DNA of 64,000 nt from Pseudomonas kermanshahensis. Lineage in GTDB: Bacteria; Pseudomonadota; Gammaproteobacteria; Pseudomonadales; Pseudomonadaceae. Within the stretch, counting starts at the first letter, position 1. Each line of letters begins with the position of its first letter. The stretch covers positions 4,760,001-4,824,000 of the forward strand of contig NZ_JABWRY020000001.1 of assembly GCF_014269205.2 (NCBI RefSeq). Direction: 5' to 3'. Positions 18,339 through 28,702 of the stretch are shown piece by piece. The notes beneath the pieces are model-generated. The model did no database searches. It was given only the letters and a program-made list of their open reading frames with translations, and was not told the origin of the DNA. The position numbers and the translations under genes were made by a program.

Positions 18339-19436
18339 CTAACGCTTGTGGCCAGTGTCCAGCTTGCGCTCCAGGTGCATGGAGTAGCGGGACATACCGA
18401 AACAGAAAATCCAGAAAACCAGCGCAGCGAACACGTAGCCCTCGGTGGCCATGCCCAGCCAGGCCGGGTCGGCCGCCGCTTGCTTGACGCTGTTGAGCAG
18501 GTCGAACAGGCCGATGATGATGACCAGGCTGGTGTCCTTGAACAGGGCAATGAAGGTGTTGACGATGCCGGGGATCACCAGCTTCAGCGCCTGGGGCAGG
18601 ATCACCAGGCCCATCGCACGCCAGTAGCCCAGGCCCATGGCCGCAGCCGCTTCGTATTGCCCCTTGGGGATAGCCTGCAGGCCACCGCGCACCACCTCGG
18701 CGATGTACGCCGACTGGAACAGGATCACGCCGATCATCGCCCGCAGCAGCTTGTCGAAGCTCATGCCTTCAGGCAGGAACAGCGGTAGCATCACCGAGGA
18801 CATGAACAGCACGGTGATCAACGGTACGCCGCGCCAGAACTCGATGAAGGTCACGCAGACCACTTTCACCGCCGGCATCCGCGAACGCCGCCCCAATGCC
18901 AGCAGGATGCCCAGCGGCAACGCACCGACGATCCCTACGGTGGCGATAACCAGGGTCAGCATCAGCCCGCCCCACTGGCTAGTCGGCACGCTTTCCAGGC
19001 CCAGGTAGCCGCCATGCAGCAGGGTGTAGGCGAGAACCGGGTACAGCACCAGGAAGCCCAGGCCATACACGGCCTTGCGCGGGAAGCGCTTGATGAACAG
19101 CGGCGCGGCGCCGAGCACGGCCAGCCACACGGTCAGGTCCACGCGCCAGCGCAGTTCCGTCGGGTAGTAGCCGTACATGAACTGGCCAAAGCGCTGCTGC
19201 ACGAACACCCAGCAGGCGCCCTCCTTGGTGCAGTCTGCGCGGGTGGTGCCGACCCAGTTGGCATCGATCAGCGTCCATTGCAGCAAAGGCGGTACGATCA
19301 GCCACACCAAATAAAGGGCGAACAGGGTTAGCAGGGTATTGAGCCAGCTGGAGAACAGGTTGGCACGCATCCATGCGAGCACGCCGACGGTCTTCACCGG
19401 TGGCGGCATGTCAGGTTTGAAAACGTGAGCATTCAC
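18339..19436 (-). CDS. aapM: General L-amino acid ABC transporter permease AapM
   Basis: The 365-residue inner-membrane permease belongs to the His/Glu/Gln/Arg/opine family. The coupling loop [44 protein letters not shown] (about residues 255-300) contacts AapP. The N-terminal half carries extra transmembrane helices and a periplasmic stretch with two Cys ([13 protein letters not shown]), typical of the large Aap permeases. Ends about 10 nt before aapP; aapQ precedes it by 10 nt. Confidence 0.93.
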   Translation of the reverse strand: MNAHVFKPDMPPPVKTVGVLAWMRANLFSSWLNTLLTLFALYLVWLIVPPLLQWTLIDANWVGTTRADCTKEGACWVFVQQRFGQFMYGYYPTELRWRVDLTVWLAVLGAAPLFIKRFPRKAVYGLGFLVLYPVLAYTLLHGGYLGLESVPTSQWGGLMLTLVIATVGIVGALPLGILLALGRRSRMPAVKVVCVTFIEFWRGVPLITVLFMSSVMLPLFLPEGMSFDKLLRAMIGVILFQSAYIAEVVRGGLQAIPKGQYEAAAAMGLGYWRAMGLVILPQALKLVIPGIVNTFIALFKDTSLVIIIGLFDLLNSVKQAAADPAWLGMATEGYVFAALVFWIFCFGMSRYSMHLERKLDTGHKR

Positions 19437-19446
19437 GGGCGTATCC

Positions 19447-20625
19447 TCACCGCTCGATCAGCGCAATGCGCTTGTTGTACCAGTTCATCAGCAGCGAAAT
19501 GCTGATGCTGATGGCGAGATAGACACTCATGGTGATGGCAATCACCTCGATGGCCTGGCCGGTCTGGTTGAGCACCGTACCGGCGAACAGCGAGACCATC
19601 TCTGGGTAGCCGATACCGGCCGCCAGCGAGGAGTTCTTCGCCAAGTTCAGGTACTGGCTGGTCAGCGGCGGAATGATCACCCGCAGTGCCTGGGGGATGA
19701 TCACCTTGCGCAGGGTCGGGCCCTCGCGCAGGCCCAGCGAACGCGCAGCTTCAGTTTGGCCATGGCTGACCGAACGGATGCCAGAGCGCACGATTTCGGC
19801 AATGAACGCCGCGGTATAGATCGTCAGCGCCAGGGTCAATGCCAGCAGTTCCGGGATCAGCACCCAGCCACCGACGAAGTTGAAGCCCTTCAACTGCGGC
19901 ACTTCCCAGTGCACGGGGCTGCCGAACAGCAGCACGCAGAGGCCAGGGATGGCAATGAACAGCGCCAGCCCCACCCAAAACTTGTGAAACGGCTCACCGG
20001 TCTCGTTGAAGCGTTTGTTGGCAACACGCACCATCACCACAATGGCCGCGATCGCCAGCGCCAGAGCAATGACAAACGGCCAGAAGCCATCGGCCATCGA
20101 GGCGCCGGGCATGTTCAGGCCACGGTTGCTGATGAAGAACAGGTCGTTGATGTTGATGCTGCCCCGCGGCCCTGGCAGGGTCAGGAACACCGCGAAATAC
20201 CAGAACAGAATCTGCAGCAAAGGCGGAATGTTGCGGAAGGTCTCCACATACACGGTCGCCAGTTTGTTGATCATCCAGTTCGGTGACAGCCGTGCCACAC
20301 CAATGATGAACCCCAAAACGGTCGCCAGGATGACGCCGATGAACGTCACCAACAGCGTGTTGAGCAGGCCGATGACGAACACCCGCGCGTAGCTGTCGGA
20401 TTCCACATAAGGGATCAGGTGCTGGGCGATGCCGAAGCCGGCACTGCGGTCGAGAAAGTCGAAGCCCGAGGTGATGCCCCGGTGTTGCAGGTTGGTTTGC
20501 GTGTTGTGGAACAGGTACCAGCCCAGGCCCACCACGAAGACGATCGTGAGAACCTGGAACAACCACGCGCGCACACGCGGATCGTTCAGGGATAGCCCCT
20601 TTTGTGCGCCGATTCGATTTTGCAT
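19447..20625 (-). CDS. aapQ: General L-amino acid ABC transporter permease AapQ
   Basis: The 392-residue permease is partner to AapM. The N-terminus LNDPRVRAWLFQVLTIVFVVGLGWYLFHNTQTNLQHRGITSGFDFLDRSAGF is typical of AapQ. The EAA-type coupling motif EIVRSGIRSVSHGQTEAARSLGLREGPTLRKVIIPQALRVIIPP lies at about residues 280-325. Multiple hydrophobic helices flank it. First membrane gene after aapJ, separated from it by 67 nt holding a strong hairpin. Confidence 0.94.
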   Translation of the reverse strand: MQNRIGAQKGLSLNDPRVRAWLFQVLTIVFVVGLGWYLFHNTQTNLQHRGITSGFDFLDRSAGFGIAQHLIPYVESDSYARVFVIGLLNTLLVTFIGVILATVLGFIIGVARLSPNWMINKLATVYVETFRNIPPLLQILFWYFAVFLTLPGPRGSININDLFFISNRGLNMPGASMADGFWPFVIALALAIAAIVVMVRVANKRFNETGEPFHKFWVGLALFIAIPGLCVLLFGSPVHWEVPQLKGFNFVGGWVLIPELLALTLALTIYTAAFIAEIVRSGIRSVSHGQTEAARSLGLREGPTLRKVIIPQALRVIIPPLTSQYLNLAKNSSLAAGIGYPEMVSLFAGTVLNQTGQAIEVIAITMSVYLAISISISLLMNWYNKRIALIER

Positions 20626-20656
20626 GAAGTGCCCCGGACAGTAGGGATTCGAACAG

Positions 20657-20683
20657 CCTGCGGCGGCGGGATGCCGCCGCAGG
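20657..20683 (-). promoter_or_regulatory. Intercistronic hairpin between aapJ and aapQ
   Basis: CCTGCGGCGGC-GGGAT-GCCGCCGCAGG is a perfect 11-bp GC stem just after the aapJ stop, with no T-tract. Such hairpins after the binding-protein gene usually give partial termination or protect the 3' end of the first cistron, so that binding protein exceeds permease. Confidence 0.7.
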
Positions 20684-20692
20684 GTGCAGCCA

Positions 20693-21721
20693 TCAGCGCA
20701 CAGGTGGCGCGTACTGGATGCCGCCGTTGTTCCACAGGGCGTTCATGCCACGGTCGATCTTCAAGTCAGTGCTCTGGCCCAGGTTCTTCTCGAACACTTC
20801 GCCATAGTTGCCCACTTGCTTGACGATCTGGACTACCCAATCTTTGGGCAGCTTGAGGTCTTTGCCGTACTCGCCGTCAGCGCCAAGCAGGCGGGCGTTG
20901 TCCGGGTTCTTGGTGGATTTGGCCTCAGCCTCGACGTTCTTCGAAGTGATGCCGGCCTCTTCGGCGTTGAGCATGGCGAACAGGGTCCACTTGACGATGC
21001 TGAACCATTCTTCGTCGCCCTTGCGCACCACCGGGCCCAGGGGTTCCTTGGAGATGGTTTCCGGCAGCACCACGTAGTCGGTCGGCGCGGCCAGCTTGGA
21101 ACGCTGGGCGAACAGCTGCGACTTGTCCGAGGTCAGCACGTCGCAACGGCCGGACTCCAGCGACTTGGCGCTTTCGTCGGAGGTGTCGAAGGTGATCGGG
21201 GTGTACTTCAGGTTATTGGCGCGGAAGTAGTCGGAAACGTTCAGCTCGGTGGTGGTACCGGCCTGGATGCAGATGGTCGCGCCATCGAGCTCTTTGGCAC
21301 TGGAAACCCCCAGCTTCTTGTTCACCAGGAAGCCGACGCCGTCATAGTAGGTGACACCGGCGAACACCAGGCCCATGCCGGCATCGCGCGAGCTGGTCCA
21401 GGTGGTGTTGCGCGACAGCACGTCGACTTCGCCAGACTGCAGCGCAGTGAAGCGTTCCTTGGCGTTGAGCTGGCTGAACTTGACCTTGGTCGCATCGCCG
21501 AACACGGCGGCAGCGACGGCGCGGCAGACATCGGCGTCGATACCGACGATCTTGCCTTGCGCATCAGGTACCGAGAAGCCTGGCAGACCGTCGCTCACGC
21601 CACACTGGACGAAGCCCTTCTTCTTTACCGCATCAAGCGTGGCGCCGGCCTGGGCGGTTGTCACAGCGCCCAGCGCAGCGGCAGCGGTCAGGACTGCCAG
21701 GGTGGTTTTCAACATCTTCAT
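20693..21721 (-). CDS. aapJ: General L-amino acid ABC transporter periplasmic binding protein
   Basis: The 342-residue protein starts with a cleavable signal peptide (MKMLKTTLAVLTAAAALGAVTTAQA, about residues 1-25). The mature part is a type II solute-binding protein: ATLDAVKKKGFVQCGVSDGLPGFSVPDAQGKIVGIDADVCRAVAAAVFGD is the opening of AapJ family proteins, with a Cys pair (QCGVSDG / ADVCRAV). It binds a broad range of L-amino acids and delivers them to AapQM. First gene of the operon; a sigma-54 promoter lies about 180 nt upstream, pointing to nitrogen control. Confidence 0.95.
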   Translation of the reverse strand: MKMLKTTLAVLTAAAALGAVTTAQAGATLDAVKKKGFVQCGVSDGLPGFSVPDAQGKIVGIDADVCRAVAAAVFGDATKVKFSQLNAKERFTALQSGEVDVLSRNTTWTSSRDAGMGLVFAGVTYYDGVGFLVNKKLGVSSAKELDGATICIQAGTTTELNVSDYFRANNLKYTPITFDTSDESAKSLESGRCDVLTSDKSQLFAQRSKLAAPTDYVVLPETISKEPLGPVVRKGDEEWFSIVKWTLFAMLNAEEAGITSKNVEAEAKSTKNPDNARLLGADGEYGKDLKLPKDWVVQIVKQVGNYGEVFEKNLGQSTDLKIDRGMNALWNNGGIQYAPPVR

Positions 21722-21899
21722 TCACAACCTCCAAATCGCTCTTGTTGTACCGAGCCGGAATTGCACCGCACCCTTTTGAGGCGTATCCGACCCGTGTTGG
21801 CTTGTTATTGGGTCAATGGCGCAATGGGCTGTTCTATGACAGCCTTCACGTGCAAAGGGTGTTACCGTCACGGCCTGACCCTTGCATCGGATGATTCAT

Positions 21900-21915
21900 A
21901 GCAAAGGGCGTACCA
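21900..21915 (-). promoter_or_regulatory. Sigma-54 (RpoN) promoter of aapJQMP
   Basis: The minus strand reads TGGTACGCCCTTTGCT, matching TGGYACG-N4-TTGCW with the required GG-N10-GC spacing. A start near 21888 would give a leader of about 167 nt before the aapJ ATG. An activator site such as for NtrC should lie in 21930-22050, but I could not identify one. The rest of the 331-nt gap (21722-22052) shows no gene. Confidence 0.75.
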
Positions 21916-21953
21916 CAGTTGACGGCTAAAGCGTTTAAGCGCTCGTCAAGTAG

Positions 21954-22709
<756 letters not shown>

Positions 22710-22810
22710 GCCAGGCTCGCCCGTCGATGTAGGTGTATTCCGCTACGCCGTGTCCAGTTCTTGCTTTACACTGCCCGGCGTACATTCCTTAACCAGTTGA
22801 TGAGACGATC

Positions 22811-24274
22811 GTGCTCAAGGCACTCAAAAAAATATTCGGCAAAGGAGACGCCGCGCCTCAGGCCGTCGATCCCGCTGCCAGCGTGAAAACGCCCGCGCCT
22901 GCTCCCGCTGCTGTGGCTCAGCCCCAGTCTCAGCCAGCGCCTCAGCCGGCCCCAACACTCGCCGACGCCAGCCCTGAGGCCCAAGCGCCTGCCGCCACCG
23001 ACAAACCGGCCAAGGACAAACCGCGCCGCGAACGCAAGCCAAAGCCGCAGGCCAGCCTGTGGAAGCTGGAAGATTTCGTGGTAGAGCCGCAGGAAGGTAA
23101 AACCCGCTTCCACGACTTCAAGCTGTCCAGTGAAGTGATGCACGCGATCCACGACCTGGGCTTCCCCTACTGCACGCCGATCCAGGCGCAGGTATTGGGT
23201 TACACCCTGCGCGGCCAGGATGCGATCGGCCGGGCCCAGACCGGCACCGGCAAGACCGCCGCGTTCCTGATCTCGATCATTTCCCAGCTGCAGCAGACGC
23301 CGCCGCCCAAAGAACGCTTCATGGGCGAACCGCGCGCGCTGATCATCGCGCCAACCCGCGAACTGGTGGTGCAGATCGCCAAGGACGCCGCCGCCCTGAC
23401 CAAGTACACCGGCCTGAACGTCATGAGCTTTGTCGGTGGCATGGACTTCGACAAGCAGCTCAAGGCCCTGGAAGCTCGTCATTGCGACATCCTGGTCGCC
23501 ACGCCGGGCCGCCTGCTGGACTTCAACCAGCGCGGTGAAGTGCACCTGGACATGGTCGAAGTGATGGTGCTGGACGAAGCCGACCGCATGCTCGACATGG
23601 GCTTTATCCCCCAGGTACGTCAGATCATTCGCCAGACCCCGCCGAAAAGCGAACGCCAGACGCTGCTGTTCTCCGCCACCTTCACCGAAGACGTGATGAA
23701 CCTGGCCAAGCAGTGGACCACCAACCCGGCCATCGTCGAGATCGAGCCAGAAAACGTCGCCAGCGAGACGGTCGAGCAGCACGTCTACGCGGTGGCCGGC
23801 AGCGACAAGTACAAGCTGCTGTACAACCTGGTGACCCAGAACAAGTGGGAACGGGTGATGGTGTTCGCCAACCGCAAGGATGAAGTGCGCCGTATCGAAG
23901 AGAAGCTGGTGCGCGACGGTATCAACGCCGCCCAACTGTCGGGGGACGTGCCGCAGCACAAGCGCATTCGTACGCTAGAGAGCTTCCGCGAAGGCCGGAT
24001 TACCGTGCTGGTGGCCACCGACGTGGCGGGCCGCGGTATCCACATCGATGGCATCAGCCACGTGATCAACTTCACCCTGCCCGAAGATGCTGATGACTAT
24101 GTTCACCGCATCGGCCGTACCGGCCGCGCAGGGACCAGTGGCGTGTCGATCAGCTTTGCCGGCGAGGATGACTCCTACCAACTGCCGGCAATCGAAGAGC
24201 TGCTGGGGCGCAAGATCAAATGCGAGATGCCGCCGGATGAACTGCTCAAGCCGGTGCCGCGAAAACACCACTGA
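22811..24274 (+). CDS. rhlB: ATP-dependent RNA helicase RhlB
   Basis: The 487-residue DEAD-box helicase starts at GTG 22811 ([13 protein letters not shown]). A low-complexity Ala/Pro/Lys-rich tail (residues about 12-85) precedes the core, which has the Q-motif in [11 protein letters not shown], motif I AQTGTGKT, motif [15 protein letters not shown], motif III FSATF, and motif [12 protein letters not shown]. In E. coli RhlB works in the RNA degradosome with RNase E. The C-terminus is short (ends PVPRKHH). A REP pair follows the stop. Confidence 0.93.
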   Translation: MLKALKKIFGKGDAAPQAVDPAASVKTPAPAPAAVAQPQSQPAPQPAPTLADASPEAQAPAATDKPAKDKPRRERKPKPQASLWKLEDFVVEPQEGKTRFHDFKLSSEVMHAIHDLGFPYCTPIQAQVLGYTLRGQDAIGRAQTGTGKTAAFLISIISQLQQTPPPKERFMGEPRALIIAPTRELVVQIAKDAAALTKYTGLNVMSFVGGMDFDKQLKALEARHCDILVATPGRLLDFNQRGEVHLDMVEVMVLDEADRMLDMGFIPQVRQIIRQTPPKSERQTLLFSATFTEDVMNLAKQWTTNPAIVEIEPENVASETVEQHVYAVAGSDKYKLLYNLVTQNKWERVMVFANRKDEVRRIEEKLVRDGINAAQLSGDVPQHKRIRTLESFREGRITVLVATDVAGRGIHIDGISHVINFTLPEDADDYVHRIGRTGRAGTSGVSISFAGEDDSYQLPAIEELLGRKIKCEMPPDELLKPVPRKHH

Positions 24275-24284
24275 TCGGTGGTGA

Positions 24285-24372
24285 CTTCTTCGCGGGGCAA
24301 GCCCGCTCCCACAGAAATCGTGCTGACCTGAAGTCTGCGAGATTCCTGTGGGAGCGGGCTTGCCCCGCGAAC
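24285..24372. repeat. REP pair, CGCGGGGCAAGCCCGCTCCCACAG family
   Basis: TTCGCGGGGCAAGCCCGCTC... and its inverted copy ...GAGCGGGCTTGCCCCGCGAA lie between convergent rhlB and moaE. Confidence 0.9.
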
Positions 24373-24403
24373 CGGGGTAAAACCCCGGCCAGCCAAAACG
24401 GTT

Positions 24404-24850
24404 CTACCAGCGCCCCGCCGCATCCTGGTCACTCTGTTTGCCTTCCACCCAGCGCGGCCCGTCCTGGGTGTTTTCCTTCTTCCAGAACGGCGCCCGGGTC
24501 TTCAGGTAATCCATGATGAAGTTGCAGGCATCGAACGCCGCCTGCCGATGGGCACTGGCCACACCGACGAAAACGATCGGCTCGCCCGGCTCCAACGCGC
24601 CAATCCGGTGCAACACCTCGACCTTGAGCAAGGGCCAGCGCTGCTCGGCCTCGACCACGATCTTGGCCAACGCCTTCTCGGTCATCCCCGGGTAGTGCTC
24701 AAGGAACATCCCGGCCACCTCGCGGCCATCATTGAAATCACGCACGTAGCCGACAAACCCGACCACCGCGCCCACGCCGACATTCGCGGCATGCATGGCA
24801 TTGACCTCGACACCCGGGTCAAACGCCCCGTGCTGCACTCGCACCGTCAT
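24404..24850 (-). CDS. moaE: Molybdopterin synthase catalytic subunit
   Basis: The 148-residue protein is the large subunit of molybdopterin synthase, which transfers sulfur from MoaD to precursor Z. Recognisable blocks are GAVVGFVGYVRDFNDG, LEHYPGMTEKALAKI, HRIGALEPGEPIVFVGVASAHRQAAFDAC and the active-site lysine region LKTRAPFWKKE. An upstream extension of the frame exists, but MTVRVQHGAFDPG at 24850 is the family start and lies 2 nt after the moaD stop. Last gene of the moaC-moaD-moaE unit. Confidence 0.95.
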   Translation of the reverse strand: MTVRVQHGAFDPGVEVNAMHAANVGVGAVVGFVGYVRDFNDGREVAGMFLEHYPGMTEKALAKIVVEAEQRWPLLKVEVLHRIGALEPGEPIVFVGVASAHRQAAFDACNFIMDYLKTRAPFWKKENTQDGPRWVEGKQSDQDAAGRW

Positions 24851-24852
24851 GC

Positions 24853-25098
24853 TCAGCCTCCGGTCACCGGCGGGAAGAACGCCACTTCGTCGCCCTCTTG
24901 CAGCGGCTCGTCGAGCCGGCAGAGCTCTTCGTTGCGCGCGCACATCAGGTTCTGCTCCGCCAGCAATTCATAGTGCCCGCCCTTGGCCACCAGCGCCTTG
25001 CGCACATCGTCGATCACCGCGAAGTCACCTTCCACGCGTTCGGCATCGAGCCCGAGCAATTCCCGGTAACGGGCGAAATACATCACCTTGACCTTCAT
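24853..25098 (-). CDS. moaD: Molybdopterin synthase sulfur carrier subunit
   Basis: This 81-residue ubiquitin-fold protein ends with the Gly-Gly tail (FFPPVTGG) that is adenylated and thiocarboxylated. It begins [16 protein letters not shown]. It is buried in a longer open frame, but the ATG at 25098 gives the right start and overlaps the moaC stop by one base (TGATG), indicating translational coupling. Confidence 0.95.
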   Translation of the reverse strand: MKVKVMYFARYRELLGLDAERVEGDFAVIDDVRKALVAKGGHYELLAEQNLMCARNEELCRLDEPLQEGDEVAFFPPVTGG

Positions 25099-25568
25099 CA
25101 CGCGTCCACCTTGTAGTGGCCGCTCTTGCCGCCGAGTTTTTCCAGCAGGCGCACCTGCTCGATCACCATGCCCTTGTCCACGGCCTTGCACATGTCGTAG
25201 ATCGTCAGTGCGGCAACGCTGGCAGCGGTCAGTGCCTCCATCTCGACGCCGGTCTGGCCGGCCAGCTTGCAGCGGGCGACGATGCGCACTGCGTCCTGCC
25301 CTTCGGCGCTGAGCTCGACCTTGACGCTGGTCAGCATCAGCGGATGGCACAGCGGGATCAGGTCGCTGGTTTTTTTCGCCGCCTGGATACCGGCAATGCG
25401 CGCCACGGCGAACACATCGCCCTTGGGGTGCTCACCGTCGACGATCATCTGCAAGGTCTGCGGCAACATGCGCACCCGCGCCTCGGCAATCGCCTCGCGC
25501 TCGGTCACGGCCTTTTCAGTGACGTCGACCATGTTGGCCCGCCCCTGGGAATCAAGATGTGTCAGCAC
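25098..25568 (-). CDS. moaC: Cyclic pyranopterin monophosphate synthase
   Basis: The 156-residue protein catalyses the second step of molybdenum cofactor synthesis. Diagnostic segments are [42 protein letters not shown] and [29 protein letters not shown] with the conserved His and Lys. The likely start is GTG 25568 ([10 protein letters not shown]), preceded by AGGAG 8 nt upstream; the frame stays open further upstream through the REP region but without relatives. First gene of the moaCDE operon. Confidence 0.93.
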   Translation of the reverse strand: MLTHLDSQGRANMVDVTEKAVTEREAIAEARVRMLPQTLQMIVDGEHPKGDVFAVARIAGIQAAKKTSDLIPLCHPLMLTSVKVELSAEGQDAVRIVARCKLAGQTGVEMEALTAASVAALTIYDMCKAVDKGMVIEQVRLLEKLGGKSGHYKVDA

Positions 25569-25642
25569 TGCTCTGCTCCTGTGAAGGGAACACAGAGTGT
25601 AAACCTGTGGGTCAGGTTTGAGCAGTGGCATGTACTGTCGGT

Positions 25643-25742
25643 GCCGGCCTCTTCGCGGGACAAGCCCGCTCCCACAGGATCTCCACTGGCCTTGAATCGA
25701 GTGGGTCTCCTGTGGGAGCGGGCTTGTCCCGCGAAGAGGCCG
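25643..25742. repeat. REP pair, CGCGGGACAAGCCCGCTCC family
   Basis: Two perfect inverted units (CCGGCCTCTTCGCGGGACAA... and ...TTGTCCCGCGAAGAGGCCGG) lie between the phoH-family gene and moaC. Confidence 0.92.
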
Positions 25743-25768
25743 GGCGGTGCACCGCCCGGCTAGATGGG

Positions 25769-27163
25769 TTACAAATGCGACTCGGCGTACTCGGCCAGCA
25801 CCGACCGTGGCACACCCTGCAGGGTGATGTGCACGCCATGGGGGAAGTCCTTGAAGCGCTCGGTCAGGTAGGTCAGTCCCGAGCTGGTCGCGGACAGGTA
25901 AGGGGTATCGATCTGCGCCAGGTTGCCCAGGCAGACCACCTTGGAACCGGAGCCGGCACGGGTGATGATGGTTTTCATCTGGTGCGGCGTGAGGTTCTGG
26001 CACTCGTCGATCAGGATCAGGCTCTGCTGGAAGCTGCGACCGCGAATGTAATTCAGCGACTTGAACTGCAGCGGCACCCGCTCAAGGATGTACTCGACGC
26101 TGCCGTGGGTGCTCTCGTCATCCATGTGCAAGGCTTCGAGGTTGTCGGTGATGGCACCCAGCCAGGGCTCCATCTTCTCCGCTTCGGTGCCCGGCAGGAA
26201 GCCGATCTCCTGGTCCAGCCCCTGCACGCTGCGGGTAGCGATGATGCGCCGGTAACGCTTGCTGACCATGGTCTGCTCGATGGCCGCGGCCAGGGCCAGG
26301 ATGGTCTTGCCCGAGCCGGCGGCGCCGGTCAGGTTGACCAGGTGGATATCCGGGTCGAGCAAGGCGAACAGGGCCAGACTCTGATGGATGTCTCGCGGTT
26401 TCAGGCCCCAGGCTTCCTGGTGCAACAGGGGTTCCTGATGCAGGTCGAGCAGCAGCAGTTCATCATCGCGGATGCCCTTGATCCAGCCGACGAAGCCTTG
26501 TTCATCGATGATGAACTCGTTGATATGCACTGCCGGCAAGTTGTCGATCATTTGCACACGGTGCCAGGTGCGGCCCCGTTCCTGGCGGGTGTCGACCTTG
26601 CTGACCCGGTCCCAGAACGAGCCGGTGACCGAATGATAGCCCTTGGACAACAGCGACACGTCATCGACCAGCTGGTCGGTGCTGTAGTCCTCGGCCGCGA
26701 TACCGCAGGCGCGCGCCTTCAGGCGCATGTTGATGTCTTTGGTGACCAGCACCACGTCAAGGTCGGTGCGCCGGGCCCGTACTTCGAGCAACTGGTTGAT
26801 GATGATGTTGTCGTTGAGGTTTTCCGGCAGCAGCTTGTTCGGCTCGTTGCGCGGGGTCATCAGGATGGACAGGAAGCCCTTGGGCCCACTCTTGTTGCGC
26901 TGGATCGGCACGCCCTGCTCGACATCGCTGGGCGAGGCGTTACCTAAGGTCTGGTCGATCAGGCGAATGGCCTGGCGGCATTCGGCGGCGATGCTTTGTT
27001 TGCCGGTCTTGAGTTTGTCGAGTTCCTCCAGCACCGTCATCGGAATGGCGACGTGGTGCTCCTCGAAGTTGAGCAGTGCGTTGGGGTCGTGAATCAGGAC
27101 GTTGGTATCGAGCACATACAGGATTGGCTTGCTGGAGGAAGGGTTGCGTCCTTGGTCATCCAT
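25769..27163 (-). CDS. PhoH family protein with N-terminal PIN domain
   Basis: This 464-residue protein has an N-terminal PIN ribonuclease-type domain ([19 protein letters not shown], acidic residue in the first strand, about residues 14-150) and a C-terminal PhoH-type ATPase (Walker A in [22 protein letters not shown] at about 290, Walker B in [16 protein letters not shown]). This is the PhoH2/YlaK arrangement, for which RNA helicase plus RNase activity has been reported in other bacteria. It stands alone; its 266-nt upstream region contains two hairpins. Confidence 0.9.
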   Translation of the reverse strand: MDDQGRNPSSSKPILYVLDTNVLIHDPNALLNFEEHHVAIPMTVLEELDKLKTGKQSIAAECRQAIRLIDQTLGNASPSDVEQGVPIQRNKSGPKGFLSILMTPRNEPNKLLPENLNDNIIINQLLEVRARRTDLDVVLVTKDINMRLKARACGIAAEDYSTDQLVDDVSLLSKGYHSVTGSFWDRVSKVDTRQERGRTWHRVQMIDNLPAVHINEFIIDEQGFVGWIKGIRDDELLLLDLHQEPLLHQEAWGLKPRDIHQSLALFALLDPDIHLVNLTGAAGSGKTILALAAAIEQTMVSKRYRRIIATRSVQGLDQEIGFLPGTEAEKMEPWLGAITDNLEALHMDDESTHGSVEYILERVPLQFKSLNYIRGRSFQQSLILIDECQNLTPHQMKTIITRAGSGSKVVCLGNLAQIDTPYLSATSSGLTYLTERFKDFPHGVHITLQGVPRSVLAEYAESHL

Positions 27164-27190
27164 ACTCGGTCACCTTATGTCGAAGCCACA

Positions 27191-27258
27191 CGGCGCGGTC
27201 TGCTGCGCCGCAGAGTGACTGCCGGTCTTCCCGTATCCGCGTTGCTACGGGCGGGAAG
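27191..27258 (-). promoter_or_regulatory. Hairpins in the 5' leader of the phoH-family gene
   Basis: CGGCGC (27191-27196) pairs with GCGCCG (27205-27210). CTTCCCG (27227-27233) pairs with CGGGAAG (27252-27258), and an alternative CCCGTA/TACGGG pairing (27230-27251) would exclude it. The rest of the gap 27164-27429 shows no gene. Confidence 0.35.
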
Positions 27259-27429
27259 CGAACCTGACACGGTGGATGACGCCACCTGTGCTGCAGGGCT
27301 CGGCTGTCTGGTTTCTTCATACCGCATAAACGATGACTAAAAAAAGCATTTTTACGCGCAGGTGAAGTTTATTTTTCCGAATGACGAACAGGGGTTGGCG
27401 AGGGGGCAAGTGAGGTCTACAGTCAGATA

Positions 27430-28566
27430 TTAGTCCCCTTGCTCACGATGCCCATAAGCGTGGCAGCCCTCCCAGCCGATGCCGCTCTGGGCGGTGTTGC
27501 GCAGCAACCATTCTACCGCCGGCTGTGCCTTGGGCAGGCTGTCATGGAATTGGATCACCCCCTTGCGCCATAGCAGCATCAAGGTCAGCACCCGCTGCGC
27601 CGAGGCCTCTGCGCTCAACACGCCCTCATCCTGGGCATCGATATCCCACAACGACACCTGCAACTGCTGGCTGGCCATGAACGCTTCGCCATCGGCCCGA
27701 CGCTGGCCATAAGGCGGGCGGAACAGCGGCACGTACTGCGCTGGCAGGTCAGCCTGCACCCGCGCCTGGCTGCGCCGCAACGAATCCTGCCAGCCCTGCC
27801 ACTGGGCATGAGAGCGGTATTCCCAGCCCTGAATGCCCACGCATTGCCCGCGATAGAGCTGTCGCAGGGCCTGCACGGGGGCAGCGTCACGGCGTTGCTG
27901 CAGGCGATTGCCAAGCACGAAGAACGTGCCTTCAAGCTTTTGCCGACGCAGGTAATGGGTGAGGGCATCGGTATAGCCCCCGTCTGGCCCTGGCCCCCCT
28001 ACGAAGGTCAGCAGGAACATGCGATCGTTGAGCTCATCGCCATTGCGTTCCCGGTTGGACAGGCGCTCGACCTCGCTGCTGGTGTTCGGCAACAGGGCTG
28101 CCTTGCGCAGTTGCTCATCCAGGTAACGGACATGGAACTGATGGCTCGGCTCGATCCAGCCTGTATAAAACGTGCCGACATCTGCAGCGAACGTCGCTGC
28201 TTGCGTACGCAATTCCGCCATCGACGTGACCGGGTAGCAGAACGAAGCATCCTGTTCGCAGCTGCGCTGGGCCTGTTGATAACCCTGCCACAAACGCTGC
28301 CACAGGCGTGCCCGCACCAGGCGGACCTTTTGCAGGTTGATCTGCCGCAACCCTAACCGGCCTGCCAGTGCGCCATCGTCCAGCAGTTCGCTCTCGTGCA
28401 GCACCTGGGCGAACGAGAGGATCTCGGCCCGCGAGGCCACATCGAACAGCGCCGGGCTGTCCAACTGCTCGGGCCACAGGCTGCGGTCCAGGCTTGCCTG
28501 GGGTGATGGGGCGGCCTGCACGGCCAAGCTCAACAGCGTGGCCAGCAAGGCCGATGCAATGCGCAC
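27430..28566 (-). CDS. Secreted polysaccharide deacetylase family protein
   Basis: The 378-residue protein has a signal peptide (VRIASALLATLLSLAVQAAPSP, residues 1-20), so it is probably periplasmic. The C-terminal half is a NodB-homology-like domain: FLLTFVGGPGPDGGYTDALTHYLRRQKLEGTFFVLG, FRPPYGQRRADGEAF and a C-terminal IQFHDSLPKAQPAVEWLL. The first motif reads TFVGGP where deacetylases have TFDDGP, so the metal-binding Asp pair is missing; catalysis is doubtful. The GTG at 28566, after GGAG, is favoured over the longer frame because it starts the signal peptide. Divergent from yaaA. Confidence 0.8.
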   Translation of the reverse strand: MRIASALLATLLSLAVQAAPSPQASLDRSLWPEQLDSPALFDVASRAEILSFAQVLHESELLDDGALAGRLGLRQINLQKVRLVRARLWQRLWQGYQQAQRSCEQDASFCYPVTSMAELRTQAATFAADVGTFYTGWIEPSHQFHVRYLDEQLRKAALLPNTSSEVERLSNRERNGDELNDRMFLLTFVGGPGPDGGYTDALTHYLRRQKLEGTFFVLGNRLQQRRDAAPVQALRQLYRGQCVGIQGWEYRSHAQWQGWQDSLRRSQARVQADLPAQYVPLFRPPYGQRRADGEAFMASQQLQVSLWDIDAQDEGVLSAEASAQRVLTLMLLWRKGVIQFHDSLPKAQPAVEWLLRNTAQSGIGWEGCHAYGHREQGD

Positions 28567-28702
28567 GGTGGGAAGCTCCGCAACAGCAAAACGCGCACTA
28601 TAGCGCCTGGCTTGGCGATGGTCTGTGACTATCGTCGGCATAGTTTGGACTTGCCAGGCCCAGCCCGTAGAATCCCCGCCAACGATTCCAGGAGCCGACC
28701 CG

